In this document: in pieces, positions 12,210-24,589 of the stretch | Layout: every line of letters starts with the position of its first letter | How positions within the stretch are numbered: position 1 is the first letter of the stretch | Source: Vespa crabro | Taxonomy: Eukaryota > Arthropoda > Insecta > Hymenoptera > Vespidae | NCBI RefSeq assembly: GCF_910589235.1 | Contig: NC_060955.1 | Location: forward strand, 9,125,194-9,189,193 | DNA length: 64,000 nt | Reading direction: 5' to 3' | The notes under the pieces: model-generated | What the model was told of the DNA's origin: nothing | What the model saw: the letters and a program-made list of their open reading frames with translations, nothing else | The model's database searches: none | Translations under genes and position numbers: made by a program

Positions 12210-13696
12210 TTCTCTCTTTTTCTATCTGTTTTCATCTCATAATTGATTTAGGTGCAAGTACGAGTAAGTAGCGAGAAAAAATCCCGTAAATTATCTATGT
12301 AGTAGTTACGATGTCGCGTATTGATTTTATGGTGACGCCAAATACGAGCTACTATGGTTGTATTATAAGGGTTAAAATTGTAATGTTCGTGTGTTAGAAA
12401 ATTGTGGAAATGATTTTGGTATACGAAACTCATGGAAAATATTGATCGCACTAAGCCAACATAAAGCCCACATTGCAAAGTTGCCAGCTTACTTGAAAGG
12501 ATCAAATTTTGTTCGATGTACTTTGTAATCGAGTTTGAGCTTCAAATTGGAAAAAGAGATCTTTTCTTTTCCTTTTATTTTTAAATCCTATTTCAAACGA
12601 TCATTACTTTTGTCCTTGTTTATACGACAAGATTGAGTAGCGTTCGTGTTTCCACAGCACGTGATCTTTGCGCTTTTTATGTTTTATCTTTCATGCGTTG
12701 GCTTTGATAACAACGTATCGAACTAATTAACAAAACCGGATGTAAAATAGCGATCATAACAGGTACGTCTGTACTTTCTATCTCTTTCTCTTTCTCTTCC
12801 TCTTTTTCTTTCTTTTCCTTATTTTTTTTCTATCAAACACTTTTGATTTGTTAACAAATAACTGATAAGGGAAAGACAAAGATAGCCATCGGTCATTATC
12901 TTTTCACAATTCGAAAAGTTTTATCCTTTTCAACAAACTTTTCGTATCTACTCGATTGCCATATCGAGAGAAAAAAAGGAAAATAATCTAAAGGTAGTAG
13001 CTTATAGTAGTTGGGGGAAAGTAATAGCAGTTGTTAGGGTTAGGTTACGTTAAAGATGCTACGACGTAAAGGCATAACTCATGTTACGTGACACAAGTGA
13101 CGTAGATGTAATGCCAGTGAGGAATAATGTAATGTCGTGTATTTCCTCGAGAGGGAAATCTCCTAGTAACGGTGCTCATCTTCATGTCTGCCCGATATAT
13201 ACCCAAGGTAGAAATTGACATTGATTGCATCTAAATATAAAAATTTCTTCTTTTTTTTTTTTGTATCTGCACACGATTTTCCGAAATACTTCCGGATTAT
13301 TAAATCGTTATCTAGATAATGTATATTATTTTAACCAACCGAATTCATTCTTGAAATTAGATTTATTGATTTGAGTTTAATAAATAATACAATTGTGCAA
13401 CAACCTTACCGACTTATTTGGTCGGTAAAAGTTCCGTTATCTTTGCTTTTCTGTTCTACGATGGGGTGATAAGAAGGGGTTGAAAATATACATGTAACAA
13501 ACCCTTGTCGGTAAAGGTCGGTAATGTAGAAAATGATACGCTTCGGCATATCTTTAATAGAAAAAAGTGGAAGATCGAATCCTACTTTTCTAGTGTCGAT
13601 AAAAAGGATAACTCGTACGATAATAATGATAATGTCAGGCAATTTGTAATATTTACAATCTTTAATAATCGTTTTTCTATTATTTTCTATTTATAG
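7757..13696. other. Non-coding DNA upstream of the first recognised Phactr exon
   Basis: No coding exon identified. Two GC-richer islands (about 9290-9660 and 11040-11560) are candidates for promoter or 5' UTR sequence. An upstream Phactr exon must end in phase 1 to join the exon at 13697, but none could be recognised. Short CT-rich tracts occur at 11200-11245, 11460-11520 and 12165-12230. Confidence 0.5.
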
Positions 13697-13861
13697 CTAA
13701 GAAACAAAATGGCGCTGCCCTTCGAACGAACAGCCTGGGCTCTGGCGCGAGAACGCCTCCTCTTGAAAGGAAAAGCAAATTTTCAGCCCTTGGTAGACTT
13801 TTTAAACCTTGGAAATGGAAGCGGAAAAAGAAATCGGACAAATTTGAAGCCGCTTCATTAT
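13697..13861 (+). CDS. Phactr homologue, exon with basic/NLS-like segment
   Basis: The acceptor is TTATAG at 13691-13696 and the donor GTAAGC starts at 13862. In the phase-1 frame the exon reads a Ser/Gly-rich lead (NSLGSGARTPPLERKSKF), then SALGRLFKPWKWKRKKKSDK. This lysine/tryptophan-rich block is diagnostic of the phosphatase and actin regulator family, where it lies just before the first RPEL motif and acts as a nuclear-import and membrane-binding basic region masked by G-actin (family knowledge). The exon is 165 nt and symmetric phase 1-1. The start codon lies in an upstream exon not identified here; the in-exon ATG at 13708 is in another frame. Confidence comes from this block and the next exon continuing it in frame. 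Confidence 0.88.
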
Positions 13862-13993
13862 GTAAGCAAAAATAAATCGAATTAAATAGATAGAAAAAGA
13901 AAGGAGTGAGAGGGAAGATAAAGAATATAAAAAAAATTGTACGATCCTGAAATCGTCGAATATATAATTATTTCTTTTTAACTTTTTTTCCAG

Positions 13994-14092
13994 CCCTTGA
14001 AAGAAAAATCTCTGTACGTGCTAGTAGAGACGAATTGGTACAAAAGGGAATCTTATTACCAGTTATAAGATCGACATCGTTTCCGGAAAATG
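13994..14092 (+). CDS. Phactr homologue, exon with RPEL motif 1
   Basis: The acceptor TTTTTTTCCAG ends at 13993 and the donor GTGAGT starts at 14093. The frame carried over from the previous exon gives LERKISVRASRDELVQKGIL followed by LP. This is the N-terminal RPEL motif of Phactr proteins (RxSRxEL core, with the usual Pro replaced as in other family members), which binds monomeric actin. The exon is 99 nt and symmetric phase 1-1, so skipping it would remove RPEL1 without shifting the frame. It is separated from the previous exon by a 132-nt intron. Confidence 0.9.
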
Positions 14093-14651
14093 GTGAGTGT
14101 ATTCAAAATACATATATATGGTCTTTTTTTAAGATTAAATTTCTTTCGAAATGATTTGTCGACGAAATTAATAGTAAAAAAGAATGAATGAAGACATTTC
14201 AAGATACAACGAGTAATAATTGTCTTTCTTTTAAAGCTTCTTAGCTCATATTTGTTAAACAATAACCAGCTATCGAATGAATTGCTTAGTTAATTAGTTA
14301 CTTAGTTATAAATTTTCTTTAGAGAAACTAGAACTGACCAAGTTTAGAATGTTTAATAGTTATTCTAGAATTACTTAGCACGATAACGTAGACACATATC
14401 TTAACTTCAACGATGTCTGTCAAGTCTAAACTTCATGACAAGCAATCTCTGTAGTTATGGATTCAAGAGATATACAACTTGATCCTTCCTTAGCTTTCTA
14501 TGCAAATGCATCCATAATCCTATAAGTATGCGTATGGAATTTCATACAGCTATTTGTCAGACATATTCGTTTAAACATATTCATTTAGCTGTAGTAGGTG
14601 CATCTATCGATTAATTCAAATTATAAAAATTGATATTTTATGGAATTTCAG

Positions 14652-14887
14652 AAACGATAAGTGACTTGATGGACATGCAGAAGCCACCGAGTCCTCAGCA
14701 AACTCCTCAGCAACAACTATCGCAGCAACAATCTCAACAGCAACAACAGCAACAGCAACTGCAACAACAACTGCAACAGCAACAACAACAGTCGCAACAG
14801 ATTCAATCGCAGCAGCAGCAGCAACAGCAGCAGCAGCAACAACAACAACAACAACAACAGCAGCAGCAGCCGCAGCAGCAGCAACAG

Positions 14888-14919
<32 letters not shown>

Positions 14920-14940
14920 ACAACAACAACAACAACAACA

Positions 14941-14971
<31 letters not shown>

Positions 14972-15200
14972 GTACAACCCGTTAACGTAGGTAACGAGAC
15001 TGGAAGCACTCCTGTGCCAACATCGACTTCAACCGGTAGCTTGCAACAATCCCAGCAAGTAACACCGAGCACGCCGACCCCAACGACTGCCAATCCACAT
15101 TCTAATGGGTCGCCCAGTAATCATTCGTCTCCTCACCCTCCACCTCATTATCCAGGAATACCTTCGTCCCAGGGAGGACAGACAAATGGAAATTTGCAAG
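14652..15200 (+). CDS. Phactr homologue, polyglutamine/proline/serine-rich exon
   Basis: The acceptor TTTCAG ends at 14651 and the donor GTAAGT starts at 15201; the exon is 549 nt, phase 1-1. It opens with ETISDLMDMQKPPSPQQTP, continues as about 95 residues of mainly Gln with rare Leu, Ser, Pro and Ile, then a Val-Asn-Gly spacer and a Thr/Ser/Pro/His-rich tail ending GGQTNGNLQ. This is low-complexity linker between RPEL1 and the C-terminal RPEL cluster; glutamine tracts here are variable between insects. Reading past 15200 gives only intronic residues before a stop, so the donor is preferred. No downstream exon carrying RPEL2-4 or the PP1-binding tail was found. Confidence 0.85.
14697..14970 (+). 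repeat. Interrupted (CAG/CAA)n trinucleotide tract inside the Phactr exon
   Basis: Mixed CAG and CAA codons encode polyGln, with longer pure runs near 14811-14870 and 14926-14968. The mixture of synonymous codons breaks the pure repeat and would slow slippage. Long frames in the antisense direction (poly-Leu, poly-Ala, poly-Cys) are shadows. Confidence 0.95.
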
Positions 15201-16073
15201 GTAAGTCCGAATTCACAGACATTGATTTTCAAAGTACTAGAATAGTCTTCATTTATTCGTATGTTTATGTATACTATAATAATACTGAAATATTATTATT
15301 ATGGGAGGTAGCACGTTCTTTAGATGAATGAACAAATTTATTAGAAGTTGTATAGAAACAGGAGATATTATGAGATCATTTGATGACTTAATTATCGGTT
15401 ATTATATATCAGGTTGATAAGCTTAGTGGCCGTAATCGTGATTTCGAATGTGCCTGTTCGATACTGGAGTAAAATTCTCATGGAATTCGTATCATCGGTT
15501 TTAAACGTCGTTCTATAAAAGAAATATTGCTTATTTTTGAGGGAAATATCGAGTTGTGGTGGTTTTTTTTTCTTAAGTCAGTTTCAAGTTCAAGATAAAT
15601 AGATTTATGTTATGGTTCGATTTGATGTGGAACAAGATATTAATCAGAAAAGTAGAATAATTAATAGTCAATTTTAAAGATTATATTCGCTTTAAATTTA
15701 ACAATAATAATAATAATTATTATTATTATATTTGGTATCAAATGGAAAACAAAAATTTTTCTCTTCTTTTTTTCTTAGCTATGAATTCTCTTTTTTTTTA
15801 TGAAACACTCTTAGATCAGAACAACTTATTTTCGTGATTTCTCTTACGTTTTGCTTAGTGAAAGATTTTTAGTGAAAGGCTCTTAGTGAAAGATTATCGG
15901 GTTTTCTTGTTGCAAAAAACCGAAACTGTAAAACCATGTTATTATCCGATCTAACTAGATCGCTGTTTTTCGAAATTTTGTTGAATTATTTAATCGTTTT
16001 CTTTTACCTTATTAATAGAGATGCATATTATCAAACGTTGGATTTTAAATGTTCTTTATTTACATATATGTCT

Positions 16074-16117
16074 GTCTGTCTGTCTGTCTGTTTGTATGTG
16101 CGTGCGTGCGTGCGTGC

Positions 16118-16173
<56 letters not shown>
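16074..16173. repeat. Compound (TCTG)n(TGCG)n(TG)n microsatellite
   Basis: A TCTG tetranucleotide run, a TGCG run, then about 50 bp of pure TG. Confidence 0.95.
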
Positions 16174-16176
<3 letters not shown>

Positions 16177-17426
16177 GTATATGTGTACGAGAAAGCATGT
16201 AGCAAGGACAATAAGCGATTTTATAGGATCCATTAAATATTCTTGGAATATCATTCCAACTTGAATTCATAATTGTATTCGCATTAATCAACTACTTGTT
16301 GCAACCGAACGTGTATCGATAACTTCGACTATTTTCGAGTTCGTTATCATTTGTTAGTTTCTACTACTACTATAGATCGTAATAATGAGAAAGATTTCGT
16401 AGTTAAAACGTCATTGTATTTGATTGATATTGATCGCTCGTTTATTACTTCAAAATTTGATTGGAGATTAGAAATGATAGCTTGTTTTGTATCGATGATT
16501 GAGTCACTGTCTTGAATTAATTATCAACGAATGATGTACATAGTTATTCTTCTATATAACACATGATTTATGCAAGAGAATATGATTCCGAAAGACTCAA
16601 ATTATTAAGTATAACATTCCAGGGAAAGTTCGTAGAAGTTGTAAGTTTTATTCGTGAATTTGTCGATCTTGCGTATTTCCAGCTTTTAAAGAACACAAAA
16701 AGCAAATAATAAAGCTTTTATCAATAGAATTTGACGGAATATACTATATATAGCGGTTGATAAAAAAAGGATCTGATATTTTAAGGATTTATATTACTCT
16801 AGGATGATTAAAAAAGTCTGATTAACGTGGCTTCTAAAATCAACTCTATCGATGTAAATTAACTTTTATTATTTATGAGCATTTGATATCGTGTGTCTCG
16901 TAGCAACATATTGAATATACACAGAGGAATTTGCTTAAAAATATACTAGTTCAAGGTTGTCAAGATAAGTTTATTATGAAAATAAGCAAAAACTGTTATT
17001 AATATAATAAAGGATATGTGTATATTCAATATACTGTCAATTGAACGCTATTACGATATTGAACGCTAATGTATTAATTTATATTTGTATTTCATAGGGT
17101 CATTTTCTTATGAATATTATCTACACCTGTTATTAAAATCGAATATCACTTAAAATTTTAGATAAGACATTCAAGTCTTGTTTTTTTACAAACAATAAAA
17201 AAAACTTGTAATTGTAAATTATATGATTATTTAAACATAAACAATATGATTTATACCTTTTGTTCTATAATCATTGAGTTTCATAAAAAAAAAAAATTAA
17301 AAGAAATTTTCAAATATTGCTTTATTACAAGCAATAAAGAAAATTATAGTAAATTATATACAGAATATAAAAATGCAGGTGCATTCGGATATCAGGGCAT
17401 GATAGAGTGATACTTCAATATATACT

Positions 17427-17470
17427 TCAATATTCAATATTCAATATTCAATATTCAATATTCAATATTC
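17427..17470. repeat. Heptanucleotide tandem repeat (TTCAATA)n
   Basis: About six perfect head-to-tail copies of a 7-bp unit, flanked on both sides by the related ATATACTTCAATATAT. Confidence 0.9.
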
Positions 17471-18405
17471 GAAATATACTTCAATATATTTATCATTATA
17501 AATATATTGAAGTTCGGAACTATTTCCCTATCTTGTAGTTTTCGTAACAATCAAACAGGACACGAGTAATACAACTGATGTCACAAATTGATTTATACAA
17601 TTTTCAGTGTCTCTTTATTGTTAATACAATTCTACGCTATTGTGCACTCGTATCTCTGCCCTTTAATTGATATTTTAAAAGAAACTTCAAGAAAATAATA
17701 ACCCAATTATTCTGTTAATTAATCAAGTAACATTATGATTCTTATCTTATATTGGGTCCTTTAAAGGTACTTTCTCCTTTTCTAGGATCCAAATGCGCCT
17801 ATTTTTTTTTAAACATCCTTATTCGAACGTAACGAACAATTTAAATACGAAAATCTTTATTCAATATTAATATTAACGTAAATATTAAAGTGATTTTGGT
17901 TAGATCGAGCTCTCCATACAACAATATATAAAAAAGAAGATAAAAAAGAAAAGCAATAAGAATAAAGACGAAGGAGACGATTCATACATTTCACTTGGTG
18001 CTGAAGCGCGGATGAATTTACACTCATATGATAAGGACAACAGACAGAAAGGGGAGTAAAGGAGAAGGGGAAAGGCAAGAGAGAGTTAGTGATGGAGAAA
18101 GGAGTCGGGGGAATAGTTCATTGTGTAGAGAGATGCAACAGAGAGTAAAACACCGCTGTCGACACAGAGCAGCCAGCTGCTGTTGTTTATACATACATAC
18201 ATACATACATATACACATGCATATATACCATATGTATATATACATATATATGTATATATAGACTTTGCGTCTGTCCTCCCCTCGTGGTTACAAGAACCAT
18301 GAGCAGCAGAGACGCGATCGATACCTCCTGCATACACTAACACGCTTACCTACGTTACCTCTACGTATGTACGTATGTTTGTATATTGTTATATATTTGT
18401 GTTTT

Positions 18406-18407
<2 letters not shown>

Positions 18408-18446
<39 letters not shown>
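18408..18446. repeat. (TA)n microsatellite
   Basis: About 40 bp of pure TA followed by CACATACACATATATAT. Confidence 0.95.
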
Positions 18447-18453
<7 letters not shown>

Positions 18454-19255
18454 CACATATATATGATCAATATAATGTGTTAAACATAAAAAGAGATGGT
18501 TTAACGATCTTTTTTTTTTACGAAAGTTTGATAAGATAATTTCATAAGATACGCAATGTAAGTACAAGTCTAATTAATTTTATGCCATTTGACCTTTTTT
18601 CACTTGTATGTTGTCCCAGTTAGTAGTTTTTCTTTCTCTGTCTCTATTTGTTTTATATATACACATTATATATTCTTTTTTGTTTCATTTCATTATAAAA
18701 ACTGATAATTATTCGAAAGTTCGTGGAAAAAACGAGATTATTTTTTAAAAGAAATATGAGGTTTCATGTATTTTTGTATTATAATTTCTAATCTTCTTGT
18801 TTTCTTTTTTTTTTTTTTTTATATCTTAGTACATGTTTATTCTTATGAAATTTTAGGGACCTTGCCGCCTTTTGTTTATTCCTACAGTCAGTGCAGACCG
18901 CTCAAAAAAAGCTTCTGGGAAGTTTATCAATGCATTGCTAATTTTAATCTCCGTAACTTTCAAATAAGATCCCCTTCTCCTAAGTATGTTTGTGCGTGTG
19001 TGTGCAATAGATAATAGGAATAATAATATCTCACAATATAAACATTATTAATAATCATAAGATTCTTAGAAACAGCTTAAGGACGAATTATATTTTTTCA
19101 ATAAATGGTACAAAAACATCCTTATTATAGTAATTAAGTAATTTAGAATCACACTTAATTTCTTATAACATCATGCAATTTCAGTGTTCAGTGTTCAGTT
19201 CTGAAATTTAATTTCAGAAGTTACACATTCATATAGTTTCTTTATATATATCTTT

Positions 19256-19256
<1 letters not shown>

Positions 19257-19344
<88 letters not shown>
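19257..19344. repeat. (TA)n microsatellite
   Basis: About 88 bp of uninterrupted TA, the longest AT tract in the window. It could extrude a cruciform. Confidence 0.95.
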
Positions 19345-19347
<3 letters not shown>

Positions 19348-19595
19348 TTATTTCATTTTCATAAAATTAATTGTTACTCCGTATCCAGTTCTTCTTATTT
19401 ATTTGTTAAGTATAAATTATACTTATATTTAGTATAACTTATAGTATAATTATACTTGTATAAATAATACTATAATTTTGGCATCATGTAATGTTTTATA
19501 TATACGAAAAATATTTGCATTATAGAGGATTAATAAGACCTTATAATTAATCAAATTGAAATTCTCAAAAACATTTCAACGTTAATAAATTATAT

Positions 19596-19596
<1 letters not shown>

Positions 19597-19685
<89 letters not shown>
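19597..19685. repeat. (CA)n(TA)n compound microsatellite
   Basis: About 64 bp of CA immediately followed by about 25 bp of TA. Confidence 0.95.
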
Positions 19686-20299
19686 GTATACACAAATACA
19701 TAGATGATTATAGTTCATAGAAATAAATTTAAACATTACAAATAATCGAATTGAAAATCTAAGAAATATTTTAATGTTAATAAATCATTTTAATTAGAAA
19801 TCGAACACATAACGACGATTATAACGAATAAACTTCCAGTCAATTCGTTTGCAAATATGGAAGATTGCTTTTTAACACAACCTGTACTCACGGCTAAAGT
19901 ATGCAGAGGATCCTGAAAACGTCGACAGAGTGCAGAGCGGTCGATATGTACGGAGGGTTGATAGAGGATTGTCGTAAAACTTTACCTTAACTAACATGGT
20001 GTGGACTATCCATGGTAGTATTATCGATTAGAAGAAAATTATTCTTTAAAATCTTTGGAAAATCCATTTCAAGCCATTTCATTAAAACGATGGTCACAAC
20101 GATAAAACTCATTGTGAAAAGTCAACAAATCTTTGAATTGTTTTCGTGATGAGATTGATGGGTATAACAAAATAGATTTTTAATTGTCTTTTTTGTTTTC
20201 TTTCGTGAATAGATAAGTAAAAAAAATTTGTTTGATTATTAGATAGAAAAAGAAGTGAATGTATCGGTAGACAATTCTTTTGGTAAAAATGAGAGAGAT

Positions 20300-20334
<35 letters not shown>

Positions 20335-20794
20335 AATATAGAGAGGGAAAGAGAGAATAGAGAGAAAATCGGATTGCCATGCAAACGACGAAGGAATCAC
20401 TTGACGACTACAGAAATTTAATTCTCTCTCATAAATGTCTTCCGCTAAAGTAACTATTCTCCAGCTGCTTTCCTTCCTCTCGCATATAATTAGCGATACT
20501 TTTTCGCTTCGGCATGATATGAATTTTCCTGTTTAAGATAATGCAGCCACTAACAACTATTGCAAATTTATAACCGTATGTATTTATATATACATGTATT
20601 TTTTATATTTTTTGTATTTTATATACAGATATATACAATGAATGTGGAAAGTATTCGTACATTGATCAATTTGAAATAAGACTTCGTAATTTATTAATTA
20701 ATTTTTTATAAACAATAAATAGGTACATATTTTCGCAAAACTATACAGTGGGTATAGTTAAAAAAAATTAGTTATTTGTGGAATTTACAAAATT

Positions 20795-20801
<7 letters not shown>

Positions 20802-20837
<36 letters not shown>
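20802..20837. repeat. (TA)n microsatellite
   Basis: About 36 bp of pure TA dinucleotides. Confidence 0.9.
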
Positions 20838-20839
<2 letters not shown>

Positions 20840-23800
20840 TATATTTTATTAATTACATGTATAATTATATGTGCATGTATATCGTATAATAATATACATA
20901 TGTATATATACATAGTAATACTATATCGAAAAAAAAATTTATACATCGTGTGTGTGTGTGTATATATACATATAGATATACGTACATATATAGGGTAGTC
21001 GAATAATCGAAGATGGTTTCTTCAAAGAAATCTAATTTTACAATTTTTATTTAATTTTTTGTTTTCAGATGAATCAGATTTTTTTCTGTTGTACTGAAAT
21101 TGTCAGTACACTCTTTATATTTCAATCAAAATATCAAGAAAAAAGTCGTGAGAGAGAAAATTTTAAAGTTTTTTGGCTATTTTTTCGATGAATCGCAAAG
21201 TTTCAAAATTTCCCCGGGTTTTATCTATTTTTTTTTGTTTATTCTTTCTTTCCTTCTGAAAATAAAAATATAAAAGTGTTTCTTAAATTTTTTCCCTTTC
21301 TTTCTCGTATTTGTATCTTACATATATATATACATATCTATATATATTTAGTTTTGTATAACTTTGCGTGTCAAATGCCATACGTTTAATTATACGCATC
21401 TGTACATACGTTTAACCGTATGTCTACTGTCCACTGTTAATTTCGTTCTACAAGACGTTTATGAAAATAGAGAAGCGATGTTTGCATAAAGTTTGAGTGG
21501 TATAATGCGACTAGTAGTTACATATAAAAGCTTTTTCGAAATCTTCATTACACTTTACTTTCTAATTTATTATTTTTGATCATAAGTCTTGTATTTCTTA
21601 AGTTTCAAACTAACTGAAAGTAATCGAAGCATACGATTCAGTTTGTATTTTGTCTCTCTCTCTCTCTCTTTTCTCTTTCTCTTTCTCTTTCTAAATATTT
21701 AAATTGAAGCCGATTACTTCTTAACTGAGAGAGAAAGAAAGAGAAAGAGAGAGAGAAAGGATAAATGGAAATATTTCTCTAAAGCAAATCCATTTAATGG
21801 AATCCATATTGTTTCATACTCATTCGACTTTGTTGCTAAAATCTGAAATGCAATGACGATGGTAATGATAATAATAGAAAAGGATGGAAAAAAGGGAATA
21901 TTTTGATATTACGATATTCTGTAATTTATAATTTACAAATTGCAGTACACATTATACACCATCTTCTCTTTTTAAAAGAGTAGAGTTTTGACTTCTTATC
22001 GGTGGTTGTGTCAAATGGCGGAAGGTAAAGATAAAAAGAGAGAGAGCAAGTAATAACTCATTCATCCTAAAGAGCTCGAGTGCCACGAATAAGCGCATAT
22101 AGTTAGGTTTTTTCATATTTTACAATATACCGACTTGGTTTCCTCCCCCCTGTTGGGCTACCCCTTTAGTCCCTTCACTACCTTCCCCTTCAACATGAGG
22201 AAAGTATATGAATATAACTTACTGCATTTTCAAACCATGTTCTAGCACTAGTTAACGAAAGGAAGAAAGAAAGAAAGATAAAAAGAAGAATTTGCTTTTA
22301 TGCCAAGGGATTTTTTTTTGTTTTTTTTTTCCTCTTTTTTTGACGACTTTCATTATTTCTTTTTTTGTTCTCTTACTTTCATTACTCGCCTTTCTTTTTT
22401 TTCTTTCATGCTTCTCCCTTTTTCTTTTTTATTTTTTAAATTATTGATATATCATGCATTCGCTTGAAAGTAATTGATTGATTTTATGACAAGCGCTAGT
22501 TCCATTACGCTTAACTCGATTTATATTACTAGTGACATCACAAAATTAGTTTCCTTATTAATGATGTAATATCTTAAGAAAGCATAGGAGAGATTTCTCA
22601 GATTAGATTTCGAACTGTTTGATCAGCGAGTTAATTAGTTAACACTTTTTCTCTTTGAATTATTGTGATTTCTTTTCTTTTTTGTCTCCTTAAATCAGAA
22701 ATTTTTGGAAAAGTTTCCTAGAAATATTTATCGTTAGATGGACTATTTTGCTTATAAATATTTTGTAAAAGAAAAGAAATAAAATGAAATAAAATAAATA
22801 AGCTCGTATGTGCGCTATTATTGTTTCTTACTATAGAAACTCAGCCGATCCCTCATGAAGAACATTTATTCATATTTTTCTGTGATATTTCGCATATGTA
22901 TAGTCGTATGGATAGTCTCTAGTGAAAATAGTTGGCTTCTGCTACGAATACGGAATAATGGTGAAAGAAATAAGAAAATGTTACTATTATTATATCATAT
23001 TATTCATTATGTTAAATGTTTAGAGGAAAAAATTAGAAATAATTAGAGCATTCTAAGTATTACAACTAATCAGTTTTTGTTATATTATTTTATTATCTTT
23101 CAATTGGACGGTAAAAGATGTAGAATTAAGTTCCTCTAATTATAACTAAAAAATGTTTTAATTGTATAAAATATGTGATGTAGTTGTAAAAAAGTGAAAA
23201 GGTCCGAGAAAGATCACGCGACTACGTTGAAATACGAAAGTATGATGAAAGGGAAGTTTATGGTTTAAATGGAAAGAAAAAGATTTCGTAGTAATCTTTG
23301 CGCTTTTTCCGAGGGTTGCGCGCGGTGATTCGAGGTCGATGAACTTTTCCAGCTGTTAAGCCATTTCGCTGTACCTAACTCTTCCCCTTCCCTCTCCAAT
23401 TGCCATACTCGAAGCCATGCTTTTTCTCTTAATCCTTCTCACAAACTCTTTCGAAAGAGTTATACGTCTTATACTCCTTTGATGGAAACTGTTATCTCCT
23501 TTTTTTACATCTGTTTTCTCTTTCTCCTCCTCCCCTCTCTTTCTCTCTCTTTGCTCTTCAGATAAATTTCTTTTCCTATCTTTTTACATGTTTCAATAAA
23601 CAAACTGATTCCGATTTTGATTAGCATCTATATCTATGTATAACTATCTACTTATTTATTTATTTATTTGTTTGTTTACTTGTTTGTTTATTTATTTATG
23701 TTTTATGCTATATTAAATTTATTTATTTGTGTTTGTATGCAAATATTTTAATTTTTTATATTTACCATATGTTTCTGTTTTTCTAATAATATAATGATAA

Positions 23801-24103
23801 TATAACTGTTTTTGTATATTACTGTATTCTGTGTATTACTACTAATAGTTGTTGTATTAATAATAGTTGATATATTATTATCAACTATTTATTTTATTTG
23901 TGTTTTATATTTTCCTTTGTACTTTTCCACAATTTTATTGTCTCTTTTCAATACTGAGAAATTTGTTTTTATCCTTTTTTACATTTACTTACTCTTTTTT
24001 CTATTTTTTTTTTTTTTATATTAGCTTTTTGGATTTAATGTTGATAGTACGTTAACAAGTTAAAATAAAATGAAATTTCCTTTAAAAAAAATCACAAAGA
24101 ATT

Positions 24104-24303
24104 NNNNNNNNNNNNNNNNNNNNNNNNNNNNNNNNNNNNNNNNNNNNNNNNNNNNNNNNNNNNNNNNNNNNNNNNNNNNNNNNNNNNNNNNNNNNNNNNN
24201 NNNNNNNNNNNNNNNNNNNNNNNNNNNNNNNNNNNNNNNNNNNNNNNNNNNNNNNNNNNNNNNNNNNNNNNNNNNNNNNNNNNNNNNNNNNNNNNNNNNN
24301 NNN
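24104..24303. other. Assembly gap (200 N)
   Basis: Exactly 200 N between AT-rich flanks. The round number suggests a scaffold gap of estimated or placeholder length, so distances across it are uncertain. Confidence 1.
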
Positions 24304-24519
24304 TTAAAGATTTTTTGAATAAAATTTCAGAAAACATATTTTCTTTGATTGTATCTTCTTTCTATTTTTTAAAAATTATAAAAAATATCAAAGTTCGTGT
24401 TGACGAACCACCAAACGGACTCTCCCGGTAACTGCAGAAGAAACCTATCTTTTTTTTTTGTCTTTTTTGCTAATCATGTCTGGATCGAACAGAGCATTCC
24501 CCTTTCGACATACTCGCGA

Positions 24520-24522
<3 letters not shown>

Positions 24523-24580
<58 letters not shown>
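24523..24580. repeat. (CT)n(GT)n compound microsatellite
   Basis: About 33 bp of CT followed by about 25 bp of GT. Confidence 0.95.

Positions 24581-24589
<9 letters not shown>

Larger units (their letters stand above)
15201..24103. other. Presumed Phactr intron or flanking DNA, microsatellite-rich
   Basis: No further Phactr exon recognised. The stretch is AT-rich with several long simple repeats listed separately. Weak, unproven splice-like segments are an ATG-initiated 14-codon segment ending at a GTATGC donor (19857-19898) and an open stretch behind a strong polypyrimidine acceptor at 18831-18982. Neither resembles a known protein. Confidence 0.5.

Noticed and set aside
13028..13050. Interstitial telomere-like TTAGGGTTAGG
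   Set aside because: Only about two units; insect (TTAGG)n arrays would need many more copies.
14616..15093. Long antisense frames encoding poly-Val/Ala, poly-Leu and poly-Cys
   Set aside because: They are shadows of the CAG/CAA tract in the + strand Phactr exon; splice sites and family similarity support only the + frame.
16021..16291. Cys-Val and Thr-His repeat frames
   Set aside because: Translation of the (TG)n/(CA)n microsatellite on both strands.
18831..18982. Open segment behind a strong polypyrimidine acceptor, phase compatible with the Phactr exon
   Set aside because: The residues (e.g. GTLPPFVYSYSQCRPLKKSF) do not look like Phactr, and the donor sits next to a TG-rich run; kept only as a mention.
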